Shown here: positions 1-6,904 of the stretch, one piece after another
Layout of the letters: each line of letters begins with the position of its first letter
Position numbering within the stretch: the first letter of the stretch is position 1
DNA from: a virus
Reading direction: 5' to 3' (one strand)
DNA length: 26,606 nucleotides
Virus record (IMG/VR): IMGVR_UViG_3300029319_000403
Span: 1-26,606 of that record
The notes under the pieces: model-generated
The model's input: only the letters and a program-made list of their open reading frames with translations
Database searches by the model: none
What the model was told of the DNA's origin: nothing
Made by a program: the position numbers and the translations under genes

Positions 1-1189
1 TTGGATTAGGTGCTGTTACATCTGTTAGTCTATTTGCAAATACTTTTAAAGATATTAGTAAGGTTTTAAAAACTTCTATAAAAATATCACCTTTAACTAA
101 ACGTTGAGCTGCGGTTCTATCACCTAAATTAATAATAGGAGCTTCAAAATTAATTCTATCACGAGCAGTTAAGTTAATATTTTGGTTAGCAAATAAATGT
201 ACATCATTTAATCTAGCATTAAAAACTATATTATCAGAATTTCCCATTAATTGTGCACCACTAAAAGAATCTCTATTAGATAATATTCTGCCTGGTGCAA
301 CTTTCGATATCAAATCAACTGTTAAATCAATAGTTTCATTTTCAGTAAGATACAAAGAACTTGCATCAGTATTTATAGCTTGTTCTACTAATCCTATTCC
401 ACTTTCTTGTAAATTAAGCGCTTCTTTTTTAAACCTAGCATCATCTTCAACTGAAGTTCCATTAGTGTGTAATTGTCCTGTAGACATTTTTATATTAGAT
501 GAATTTGGTTGTTCATCTTGTTCACTGCTTAAACGAATTACATTACCAAATCTACCTTGTAATACAGTATCGCCTGGATTTAGTTTAGTTTGTCCTATTA
601 CTAAAGGTTTAAAAGTACCATTATCATCATATCCTAAATCATCAATTTGGCTTTCATCGGGTATAGATGAGTTTCCATCTGTATTAAAGATATCTTGATA
701 TCTGTTTACTTTTAACTCGCTTTCCTCTTTCTTTGTTAAATCGCTTAAACCAGTATCTCTAACATTTAAACTTAAATTTCGTTTTCTATTTACAACATCT
801 ACATAAAAAGGTTCATCTCGATAATCAACACATAAAACCGTTTCTCCCTTTATTGGTAGTTTTACAAAGTTTGAATTAAGAGGAAATCTCCACGGTAATT
901 TTTCTTCATCTACTCCTTGTTCACTTGTAAATTGTCTTGCTTTTATTGCACCATAGTAAGAAATATCAGGATTTGTAGTATCTGGTATAAGTCTTTTGGC
1001 TTTTTCTAAATCTTCTTCACTTGTTATTACTCTCAAAACTTCAGCGGCTTCTATCTCATAAAACTTTTGATTAGCTAAGTAACCAAATTCAGTTTTTATA
1101 ATACTACTTAAAGACTCTTCAGTAACTAATGAAGAGTTTATTTTTGGTAGTCTTGATTTGTTATCTAATGATTTATCAAAATATGACAT
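1..1189 (-). CDS. Baseplate gp5-like (spike/hub) protein, 3' end beyond window
   Basis: The reading frame opens at ATG 1189 (MSYFDKSL) and stays open for 396 codons to the left edge, so the C-terminus is missing. About residues 95-135 (LPWRFPLNSNF, LPIKGETVLCVDY) look like the OB-fold N-terminal part of T4 gp5/gpV-type baseplate spike proteins. About residues 200-225 contain PGDTVLQGRFGNVIRLSS, a pattern I associate with phage spike proteins. The far end has short alternating segments (NIVFNARLNDVHLFANQNIN) of the kind that build beta-helical spikes. No lysozyme domain is visible in this part. The start overlaps the stop of the upstream gene by one base (TAATG), so the two are probably translationally coupled. 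A generic beta-rich baseplate or tail-fibre protein is the alternative; the structural role is more certain than the exact name. Confidence 0.55.
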   Translation of the reverse strand, partial: MSYFDKSLDNKSRLPKINSSLVTEESLSSIIKTEFGYLANQKFYEIEAAEVLRVITSEEDLEKAKRLIPDTTNPDISYYGAIKARQFTSEQGVDEEKLPWRFPLNSNFVKLPIKGETVLCVDYRDEPFYVDVVNRKRNLSLNVRDTGLSDLTKKEESELKVNRYQDIFNTDGNSSIPDESQIDDLGYDDNGTFKPLVIGQTKLNPGDTVLQGRFGNVIRLSSEQDEQPNSSNIKMSTGQLHTNGTSVEDDARFKKEALNLQESGIGLVEQAINTDASSLYLTENETIDLTVDLISKVAPGRILSNRDSFSGAQLMGNSDNIVFNARLNDVHLFANQNINLTARDRINFEAPIINLGDRTAAQRLVKGDIFIEVFKTLLISLKVFANRLTDVTAPNP

Positions 1190-1593
1190 TAATTTCCTTT
1201 AGAACTACTAAATGAATGCTCTGATTTTTCTACTACTTCATCTACGATATTCTGAGTATCTTCTACTACCTCTTGTATACTTCCCATTAATTGTTCTTTT
1301 TCTGCTTCACTTAATCCGAATTCATCCTCTGAACCACCTTTGTTTTCTGCAGCCATAATACGTTGTACGATAGAAGCTATCTTAACAAGTTGGTCATCAT
1401 TCTTAACATTGATTTCAAGATACTCTTTTAACATAGGTACGATTTGTACAGCAGTATCACCATCTTTTATGAATGTAACAAGCTCTCTTGTTAACACATC
1501 AAGTTGTTTCCTGTTTTTATCTGTATTTTCGTAGATATCTTCAAAAAGGGAAGATAGGGTTTTTCCTTTAAAAATTTCGTAATCGTTGCTCAT
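1189..1593 (-). CDS. Conserved phage protein of unknown function, 134 aa, next to baseplate gene
   Basis: I chose ATG 1593 (MSNDYEIFKGK) because AGGA lies about eight bases upstream; the longer frame from 1626 adds 11 residues without a better ribosome site. The protein is acidic and mostly helical. Its middle part (about residues 45-90) has a regular hydrophobic pattern, and its tail is Ser/Glu-rich and ends in SFSSSKGN. I know no function for it. Proteins with this N-terminal pattern occur beside gp5-like genes in T4-like marine phages, so a baseplate or tail-assembly role is plausible. It is the first minus-strand gene after the divergent intergenic region at 1594-1732, so it and the baseplate gene may start a separate transcript. 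Confidence 0.7.
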   Translation of the reverse strand: MSNDYEIFKGKTLSSLFEDIYENTDKNRKQLDVLTRELVTFIKDGDTAVQIVPMLKEYLEINVKNDDQLVKIASIVQRIMAAENKGGSEDEFGLSEAEKEQLMGSIQEVVEDTQNIVDEVVEKSEHSFSSSKGN

Positions 1594-1638
1594 AATATGT
1601 CCTATTGATAAATATGTTGAACTCAAATAACCTATGTA

Positions 1639-1646
1639 TATAAATA
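1639..1646 (+). promoter_or_regulatory. Candidate T4-type late promoter (TATAAATA)
   Basis: A perfect TATAAATA lies on the plus strand, 86 bases before the ATG of the only plus-strand gene. In T4 this octamer is the element recognised by the late sigma factor gp55, and no -35 box is needed. A gp55-like gene lies 0.4 kb away (2005-2712), which gives the box a matching reader. The surroundings are extremely AT-rich, and the same octamer occurs elsewhere by chance, so context rather than sequence carries the call. The expected transcript start is about 1652. Confidence 0.5.
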
Positions 1647-1691
1647 AATATAAGTTAACTTTATAAATTTAAATTAATAGTTATTAAGTAC

Positions 1692-1710
1692 GGGACAATA
1701 ATCCCTTTTT
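1692..1710 (+). promoter_or_regulatory. Leader hairpin with U-tract in front of the plus-strand gene
   Basis: GGGA (1692-1695) and TCCC (1702-1705) can pair around a six-base loop, followed by TTTTT (1706-1710). The site sits in the inferred 5' leader, about 15 bases before the ribosome site AGGAGA at 1721-1726. The stem has only four pairs, so it could be a weak attenuator or an mRNA-stabilising leader structure, or it may be chance. Confidence 0.3.
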
Positions 1711-1732
1711 AATAACCAACAGGAGATACTCG

Positions 1733-1957
1733 ATGAAGGAAGTCGTAGCAATGGTCAGAGGATGGATGGATGATGTTACTCATCTTCTACTATCCTTTGT
1801 AGCTATCGGTGCTGTTTCTGAAGTAATATTTGGAACTGGCGTCTTTGGCGTAAATGTTGTAGGAAACCTAACAGGATTAATCAACCAATTCGGTGAATCA
1901 GGATTTGCAGGATTAGTTGCATTATTAGTGTTAGTAGGTTTATTCCGAAAATCGTAG
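1733..1957 (+). CDS. Small hydrophobic protein, 74 aa, the only plus-strand gene
   Basis: ATG 1733 is preceded by a strong ribosome site (AGGAGA, seven bases away). The product starts with a short amphipathic stretch (MKEVVAMVRGWMDDV). Two hydrophobic segments follow, at about residues 17-45 (Gly/Val-rich) and 56-71 (GFAGLVALLVLVGLF), and the end is basic (RKS). That is a two-pass membrane topology, or a small hydrophobic structural peptide. I do not recognise a named family, although very similar small proteins seem to occur in marine T4-like phages. It forms a single-gene transcription unit: inverted relative to all neighbours, with a TATAAATA box upstream and a strong terminator 20 bases after its stop. 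This layout suggests high late expression. A holin or membrane-targeted protein is possible, as is an abundant minor virion protein. Confidence 0.75.
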   Translation: MKEVVAMVRGWMDDVTHLLLSFVAIGAVSEVIFGTGVFGVNVVGNLTGLINQFGESGFAGLVALLVLVGLFRKS

Positions 1958-1976
1958 GTTCAACTCCAGTGAGTGT

Positions 1977-2006
1977 AAAAGGGGGGATTTATTCCCCCCT
2001 TTTTTT
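1977..2006. terminator. Strong bidirectional intrinsic terminator between convergent genes
   Basis: AAAAGGGGGGA (1977-1987) pairs with TCCCCCCTTTT (1993-2003) around a five-base loop and is followed by more T. The A-tract on one side and T-tract on the other let it act on both strands. It closes the plus-strand 74-aa gene (stop at 1957) and the minus-strand sigma gene, whose TAA stop (2005-2007) touches the T-tract. It is the clearest terminator in the window. Confidence 0.92.
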
Positions 2007-2712
2007 ATGCATCAAAAAATGAGCCTGTAAACGATGTATCTACTTCACCTTTAGCGTAGAACTCAAGTTTTATTTCTTCAAAATATTTCTTTAACTGAGT
2101 TATAACTCGTGTGATATGTTGAGTATTAGAACTTGTCATCTCTCTTATCTGCAAATACAAATACTTTTTATTAAAGTTTTCTATATTATGTAGATTTTGT
2201 AAAAGATATAATACCGAATAAGCAACATCAATATCTTTCTTTCTTGTAAAGATATTTGAGATATTGTTTTCTAAGTACTCACAATAAAAGTCTAGTAGTT
2301 CTGAATTACCCTCTTGATATTTTTCATCATCTAATTCGTTTTGAATGTTTCTTTCAAAATCAGCAACTTGAATATCATTTTGTTGTTTCATCTTTTTATA
2401 GTTGTTATTATTATGAAGAATCAAATAATTTTTTGCAACTATACTAAAGTATGAAAAAGCTCTACCCTTTTCTTGCTTGTACTTATGCATATTGATAATA
2501 AGGTTAGAAACCACTTCGTGTTTAACATCTTCACTTGGAACATCAAAGTAATAAAACTTAAATGTGTGAATGATATTTTCAACCAACTTCTCCAATGGTT
2601 TTCTAATTCTCTCATTGTAGATTTGATTTCTAACTATTGGACTTTCTTCAGCATTGTATTCAATGATAGCATCTTCAGTTGGTTGTCCAAAATATATTTT
2701 ACCTCTTGCCAT
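2005..2712 (-). CDS. 55: gp55-like late-transcription sigma factor
   Basis: This 235-residue protein matches the pattern of T4-type late sigma factors, small divergent sigma70 relatives that direct host RNA polymerase to TATAAATA promoters. About residues 58-100 resemble sigma region 2: FDVPSEDVKHEVV, then MHKYKQEKGRAFSYFS and VAKNYLI. The segment GRAFSYFSIVAKNYLI in particular is like gp55 proteins of marine T4-like phages. T4 gp55 is about 185 residues; this one has a longer C-terminal half with a helical, HTH-like stretch (MTSSNTQHITRVITQLKKYF) and ends in a hydrophobic/acidic tail (SFTGSFFDA), where T4 gp55 carries its sliding-clamp-binding motif. The start ATG 2712 has AGAGAG upstream and follows the 82-aa gene by three bases. 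The gene ends at the bidirectional terminator. Confidence 0.8.
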   Translation of the reverse strand: MARGKIYFGQPTEDAIIEYNAEESPIVRNQIYNERIRKPLEKLVENIIHTFKFYYFDVPSEDVKHEVVSNLIINMHKYKQEKGRAFSYFSIVAKNYLILHNNNNYKKMKQQNDIQVADFERNIQNELDDEKYQEGNSELLDFYCEYLENNISNIFTRKKDIDVAYSVLYLLQNLHNIENFNKKYLYLQIREMTSSNTQHITRVITQLKKYFEEIKLEFYAKGEVDTSFTGSFFDA

Positions 2713-2715
2713 TTG

Positions 2716-2964
2716 TTACTCTCTTTCTATTGCTTTATTTAATTCGTTTACTGTATCTTTGATTCCTTCAAAGATTGTTCCTACTTCATCATCTGCTTCG
2801 AAGTGACCTGTAGAATCTATTTCCTTTATAATTCTTTGGGTATTCATTATTTTAACAGATAAGGTATCAATCCACGTTTCTAAGGTTTCAGCTTTACGCA
2901 TTAAGTTCCATATAATATAACCCTCGATAACAAGTAAGATACCTAATATAATTTCGAATATCAT
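2716..2964 (-). CDS. Small membrane-anchored protein, 82 aa
   Basis: The N-terminus (MIFEIILGILLVIEGYIIWNL) is a single membrane-spanning or signal-anchor helix. A positive turn (MRKAE) and an acidic helical, probably coiled-coil region of about 55 residues follow. The start overlaps the HD-protein stop by four bases (ATGA), and the stop lies three bases before the sigma gene, so it belongs to the same operon. I recognise no family and cannot assign a function. Confidence 0.7.
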   Translation of the reverse strand: MIFEIILGILLVIEGYIIWNLMRKAETLETWIDTLSVKIMNTQRIIKEIDSTGHFEADDEVGTIFEGIKDTVNELNKAIERE

Positions 2965-3752
2965 ACATCATCTCCAAATAACTCTTTAAACAAGTCTTTA
3001 GATTTAGATTGTAACTTATCTTCCTTCTTCTCTTTCTGATTGTCATCAGTTTTTAGAACACCTACCATTTTCTGATACTTCTGCTTATGCTCTTCTTCTT
3101 CCACTTCCATACTACGTTTCCACTCATCATACTCAATCTTAGTAGCCATCATATCAGCTTGATGTATAACATAAGCGATGTTAGATTTCAAAGCCCAATC
3201 AGGATTGTAAGACATATAGTAAGATTTATTAGCCTCTTCATACAATCCATCTGCTAATCGTAAACCAATATACTCATTCTCACTCATTGGTATTTGAAAA
3301 TGTCCAAGTAAGAATATAGCTCTATCAGTAACCGACATATATTGTAATGCACCATTATGTGTGAATATCTCACCACGATTCTTTCTATGCCACTCTGATT
3401 CTTGTGGTACATAATAATCTTTATCCAAATCACCAACCTTACCTAAGTCGTGGTGCATAGCTGCGAAGATAACTTCTTCTGTAGTGAAGTTAATTCTAGC
3501 ACCCTCTGCTGCCCAAAGATTCATAACTTTTAATGCACAATCTATAACGTGTAAAACGTGTTCTACGTAACCACCAATGTGTGCGTAGTGAAATTGTTCT
3601 TTACCACTCGCTGGAGCCATACACATTCTATCTTCGAAATGATCGTACATCTTATTCAGTTTATCTAAACGTTCACCCTCAAATGTATTGGAAATCAAGT
3701 TACGAAGTTGTTCCCAATTCTTTTGGATTTGTTCAGCTGTTAGTTGTTTCAT
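2961..3752 (-). CDS. HD-domain metal-dependent phosphohydrolase
   Basis: I chose ATG 3752 (MKQLTAEQIQ) because AAAGGA lies six bases upstream; the longer frame from 3809 runs back into the glycosyltransferase gene. With this start the protein has 263 residues. It shows the HD-superfamily ligands: H65 in GGYVEHVLHV, the H-D pair H101-D102 in AAMHHDLGKVGD, and D200 in HQADMMA. These proteins remove phosphate from nucleotides or cut phosphodiesters. The arrangement GGYVEH...HHDLGK is closest to the HD domains of nucleotidases and YhaM-type nucleases, but the substrate cannot be told. The C-terminal 50 residues are a Lys/Glu-rich helix. It overlaps the glycosyltransferase stop by 20 bases, so it could serve the same pathway, for instance nucleotide-pool supply for DNA modification. 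Confidence 0.82.
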   Translation of the reverse strand: MKQLTAEQIQKNWEQLRNLISNTFEGERLDKLNKMYDHFEDRMCMAPASGKEQFHYAHIGGYVEHVLHVIDCALKVMNLWAAEGARINFTTEEVIFAAMHHDLGKVGDLDKDYYVPQESEWHRKNRGEIFTHNGALQYMSVTDRAIFLLGHFQIPMSENEYIGLRLADGLYEEANKSYYMSYNPDWALKSNIAYVIHQADMMATKIEYDEWKRSMEVEEEEHKQKYQKMVGVLKTDDNQKEKKEDKLQSKSKDLFKELFGDDV

Positions 3753-5076
3753 ATCTATCCTTTGTGAATTTAATAGTTGGTTCTTGTCTAAGTTTATTTC
3801 TATAACCACTAAAACCTATTCTAACACCCCAACCTAAGTGTTCGATAATGTCTTTTTTAGTAACTGATTTTTTCGTATGAATAAAATCAACTATTTTTTT
3901 GTAGCTATCTGTTTTTTGTTTTATTGTTTTTAAATTTAATATTGTTTCATCAAGCATATTATTAAACTGAGTTATCGCAGATTCCCACTTACACTCTTTA
4001 AATCTATCTAATGAACGTTTAGAATATTCCTCTCTAATTGATACATCATCTAAAACCTCTTCTAACTTTTCTAAAAAGTCATTACTATCGTAATAGATAC
4101 CTGCAGAACTTGCAAGTTCACAATAGTAATCAGCATTTAAAAATAAGTAAGGAACACCTACACTCATACCATCCGTAGCTGATACAGCCCATCCACTGTA
4201 TTTCTGTTTTGCACATACACCAATGTAACAAGAAGATAACTTAGAAAAATATCCGAATCTATCGTATTTATCATTTGTTAAATATTCTCTACCCTCAGTA
4301 GAATCTGCAAGTGGAACCCATACCTCAAAGTCTTGTCTTTGTTCCCAAAGTTTATCCATTTGTTCTAAAAACCACGGATAGTTTTTGTATGTGTGAGGGC
4401 GATGATTGAATACGATAATTTTTTTATCTGTAGTTTGGTTCTCGTATTTTGGAATCTCCCAACCAAGATATTGTGGTTCAAGAATCTCATCTAATCTTTT
4501 AACTACACTATTATTAAAATGGTTTCTAGCATTTTTTAGAATTAACTTCTTCTGTCCTTGTGTATTTATACCACACTTATCCATCTCTAAAATACCTAAG
4601 AAGTTTACATCCATCATAGTCATACTATAGTTTGTAATCTCAGGAAACTCAGTCCAATGGGTGTACCCAATAAATCTTGGTTCCATATTTGTATTATTTA
4701 TGATTGCATTTTTTAGTTGTAAAGTATGTTCAGGCAAATGAGAATACACAATATCATAATCTCTTTTTTTCCATTGTAATGCTTTTACTATTGTATCATA
4801 ATCAAAATGAGTTCTCATAGCATTTGGGTATGATGGTAATGGTAATACTAATTGTTCTGTATTAGGAAAATCTAAACTATTAATATGATGTGGTGAAAAT
4901 ATTGTAAAATGTATATCATCACGTATCTTATTTAGCTCTCTGATAATATTACATAATACTACGACATAAGAATCTTTTTCTAAATCTTGTTGATATGTTA
5001 TGTTCGGATATACGAGTATATTGTACTTATACTCTTTATCGCTTGTCTTATCTTTTGTAAAATTTAATATATTCAC
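3733..5076 (-). CDS. GT-B glycosyltransferase with C-terminal helical (winged-helix-like?) tail
   Basis: The 447-residue protein starts at GTG 5076, overlapping the Mom-like gene's TGA (GTGA); no in-frame ATG lies near the N-terminus, and the expected first strand (YNILVYPNITYQ) follows the start closely. The second Rossmann-like half begins near residue 220 (KKIIVFNHRPHTYKN). It includes FEVWVPLADS and the donor-site region SATDGMSVGVPYLFLN, followed by a DSNDFLEKLEEVLDD helix, typical of GT-B retaining transferases. From about residue 385 there is an extra domain (YKKIVDFIHTKK, VTKKDIIEHLGWG, then a basic stretch) that looks like a winged helix. A DNA-binding tail on a phage GT-B enzyme, next to a Mom-like gene, suggests glycosylation of modified bases as in T4. 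Sugar and acceptor are unknown, and a surface-glycan role is the alternative. Confidence 0.8.
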   Translation of the reverse strand: MNILNFTKDKTSDKEYKYNILVYPNITYQQDLEKDSYVVVLCNIIRELNKIRDDIHFTIFSPHHINSLDFPNTEQLVLPLPSYPNAMRTHFDYDTIVKALQWKKRDYDIVYSHLPEHTLQLKNAIINNTNMEPRFIGYTHWTEFPEITNYSMTMMDVNFLGILEMDKCGINTQGQKKLILKNARNHFNNSVVKRLDEILEPQYLGWEIPKYENQTTDKKIIVFNHRPHTYKNYPWFLEQMDKLWEQRQDFEVWVPLADSTEGREYLTNDKYDRFGYFSKLSSCYIGVCAKQKYSGWAVSATDGMSVGVPYLFLNADYYCELASSAGIYYDSNDFLEKLEEVLDDVSIREEYSKRSLDRFKECKWESAITQFNNMLDETILNLKTIKQKTDSYKKIVDFIHTKKSVTKKDIIEHLGWGVRIGFSGYRNKLRQEPTIKFTKDRYETTNS

Positions 5077-5693
5077 GAAAATATCTTTCTTGTCTTTTTA
5101 TCTAGTGGTAAAATGTAGATGTGTTTTGGTGGTAGTGGTTCAGTCCAAATATTCTCATCACCTTTTTTCATACGTTGTCTAATATTTTCAAACTTAGGAC
5201 TTTTCTTAGTTAACATTCTGGCGTGATATTTCTCACCATCAGCTATCAACATCCTACTCGGTTTTGTCATCCCTAAATGTATAAAGTTAGTTGCTTTGTA
5301 TATAACACCCTCGTGTCCTTGAAAAGTATCCGCATAGGACAGAATAAGCTTGTAATTTGTATGCTTTTTTAACCAACTAATGGCTTTACCAATAAAGTAA
5401 CTTTCTGTATTCTTGACTGTATCATCAATACAACAAAGTCTGTTTAACTCGATAACCCTATCAGGTGTTTCTGGCATATAACTTTCTGCAACACCAGCCA
5501 TAGCTGGTATTCCAAACATCATAGCACCAATTAATTTTGGTATCCCAAACTTTCCACTTGGTGAAAATAATCCGAAACAATAACTAATATGTAAACCTCT
5601 TACACTTTTTGAGTAATGATTTTTTCTAACAAAATCTTCTATTGCATTTGTAGGTACTTTTTCTACAAAATAATCTGTAACTTTATCTTCCAA
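5073..5693 (-). CDS. mom-like: Mom-like DNA adenine modification protein
   Basis: This 206-residue protein matches the pattern of phage Mu Mom, a GNAT-fold enzyme that converts adenine in DNA to an N6-carbamoylmethyl (acetamido-type) derivative and so protects it from restriction. Visible landmarks: NHYSKS (25-30), the hydrophobic strand PKLIGAMMFGIPA (52-64), VIELNRLCC (80-88), and SYADTFQGHEGVIYKATNF (119-137), the most characteristic block. A basic C-terminal tail follows. The start is TTG 5693, with AGGCG upstream; no ATG is available before the conserved N-terminal motif. It overlaps the DUF4338-like gene by 11 bases and the glycosyltransferase by four, so translation of all three is probably coupled. 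Mu Mom needs host Dam for expression; no GATC control region is obvious here. Substrate base and chemistry are inferred from the family. Confidence 0.8.
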   Translation of the reverse strand: MEDKVTDYFVEKVPTNAIEDFVRKNHYSKSVRGLHISYCFGLFSPSGKFGIPKLIGAMMFGIPAMAGVAESYMPETPDRVIELNRLCCIDDTVKNTESYFIGKAISWLKKHTNYKLILSYADTFQGHEGVIYKATNFIHLGMTKPSRMLIADGEKYHARMLTKKSPKFENIRQRMKKGDENIWTEPLPPKHIYILPLDKKTRKIFS

Positions 5694-6882
5694 CTTCGCC
5701 TATATATTTTTCTCTTGTTTGTTCCCAATCTAATCCTATGATATCTCCATAGAATAAAATGTCATCTTTTAACTTGTTGGAAGTTAACAATTTTTCATAT
5801 CTTTTACAAGCCTTTTTTTTCCACCAATCCATAACACCATCTACATCTTGTTCAAATCTTGGTTTTAATCTTAACTCACTTTCAGATATTTCACCTCTTA
5901 GGTATTCCCTACTATTTTCATAGTAAGTTAGGTAGAATACGCCACGTTTAAATCCGTGTTCATATGCAGTTGTCTTTATCCCTAACTCTTGAAATATAAG
6001 ATTTAATATTCTTTGTTTTACACCCGTAACAGGACCTGAATCCCTATCTTTACTTTGTATGTGTTTTGCATACTTTTCTGATTTATTATCTTTGTACCAA
6101 TCGTGCCACTTCTGAAAAAAATCATCATCAGGTTTTAATGAAATTCTACCAGCAGATTCACCAAGTGTTTTCCAATAAGGAATACCATTATACATAGAGT
6201 GTATACCATATAGTGATGTGGTAGTAACTCCAACTAACTTCTCTCCATATAACTCTTCCCATTGTTCTCTAAACGTTTTAGTAGATATCAATGCTGCGAT
6301 TAATTTACCACCTAAGAAGTTAAATCCAAATGGTTGTGTAGAACATATGGTTGTAGCTATAGTAGAGTTTTTTAATTTACCATCGGTTAATTTATTATCT
6401 TTACTCCAACCAATATAAGAATCTCTAGCACTAATAGCTATAACATCGGAACCAAGACATATTACACCAAGTATCTTATTACTTGTCTCATCCATAACAA
6501 TAAACTTTACGTTTCTACCTGGATTAGCTGTAAACTCCATCGTATGAATAAGTCTACGAATAAGAGTCCAATATTCATTTTGTCTTGAATCACCTTGTTT
6601 GATTGGAATGATTTTTGGTTTTATTGATTGTATCTCTGCTAGTGTTGTTTCTCTATCTAATAAATTTGTTGGTTTCCATAACTTAGGTTTAATCGTATGA
6701 ATCTTGCTAGCTTTTTGTCTAATTTCATAATCATTATGATTAAACTCTTTCCACTTTTTATAAAGTGTAGATTCTTGGACACTCATAGTTTTAAGAAAAT
6801 CCATATGTTCTATGAATTTTTGCTTTTCATCTTCGTAGATGAACTTATCTGGATCCTCGAAAAAGTTTTCGAATAACTCCAT
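5683..6882 (-). CDS. DUF4338/DruA-like protein, partner of the Mom-like gene
   Basis: This 399-residue protein has a pattern I associate with DUF4338, the domain of Druantia protein DruA, and with uncharacterised phage relatives. Key blocks are SARDSYIGWS (151-160), STQPFGFNFLGGKLIAAL (181-198), LVGVTTTSLYGIHSMYNGIP (216-235) and WKTLGESAGRI (237-247). The order RDxYIGW, then a GGKL helix, then YNGIPYWKTLG parallels the acetyltransferase-like layout of Mom (compare GVIYKATNFIHLG), so the two neighbours may share a fold. N-terminal (1-100) and C-terminal (250-399) parts are charged and helical; the latter has CKRYEKL and WEQTREKYIGEVGR. ATG 6882 follows AAGG. The stop overlaps the Mom-like start. 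Biochemical function is unknown; a role in DNA modification or recognition is inferred from position and resemblance. Confidence 0.6.
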   Translation of the reverse strand: MELFENFFEDPDKFIYEDEKQKFIEHMDFLKTMSVQESTLYKKWKEFNHNDYEIRQKASKIHTIKPKLWKPTNLLDRETTLAEIQSIKPKIIPIKQGDSRQNEYWTLIRRLIHTMEFTANPGRNVKFIVMDETSNKILGVICLGSDVIAISARDSYIGWSKDNKLTDGKLKNSTIATTICSTQPFGFNFLGGKLIAALISTKTFREQWEELYGEKLVGVTTTSLYGIHSMYNGIPYWKTLGESAGRISLKPDDDFFQKWHDWYKDNKSEKYAKHIQSKDRDSGPVTGVKQRILNLIFQELGIKTTAYEHGFKRGVFYLTYYENSREYLRGEISESELRLKPRFEQDVDGVMDWWKKKACKRYEKLLTSNKLKDDILFYGDIIGLDWEQTREKYIGEVGR

Positions 6883-6904
6883 TTATAACCTTACATTTTT
6901 GTTT

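Noticed and set aside
465-698. Open plus-strand frame of 77 aa
   Set aside because: The minus strand carries a continuous baseplate-like frame here with phage-protein patterns, so this is its shadow.
1955-1970. GGTTCAACTCC resembles a tRNA T-loop
   Set aside because: The flanks do not form a T-stem, no acceptor or anticodon arm is found upstream, and the site overlaps the stop codon of the 74-aa gene.
4560-4580. Minus-strand TATAAATA as a late promoter
   Set aside because: It lies inside the glycosyltransferase coding sequence with no gene start downstream at promoter distance; chance is likely in AT-rich DNA.
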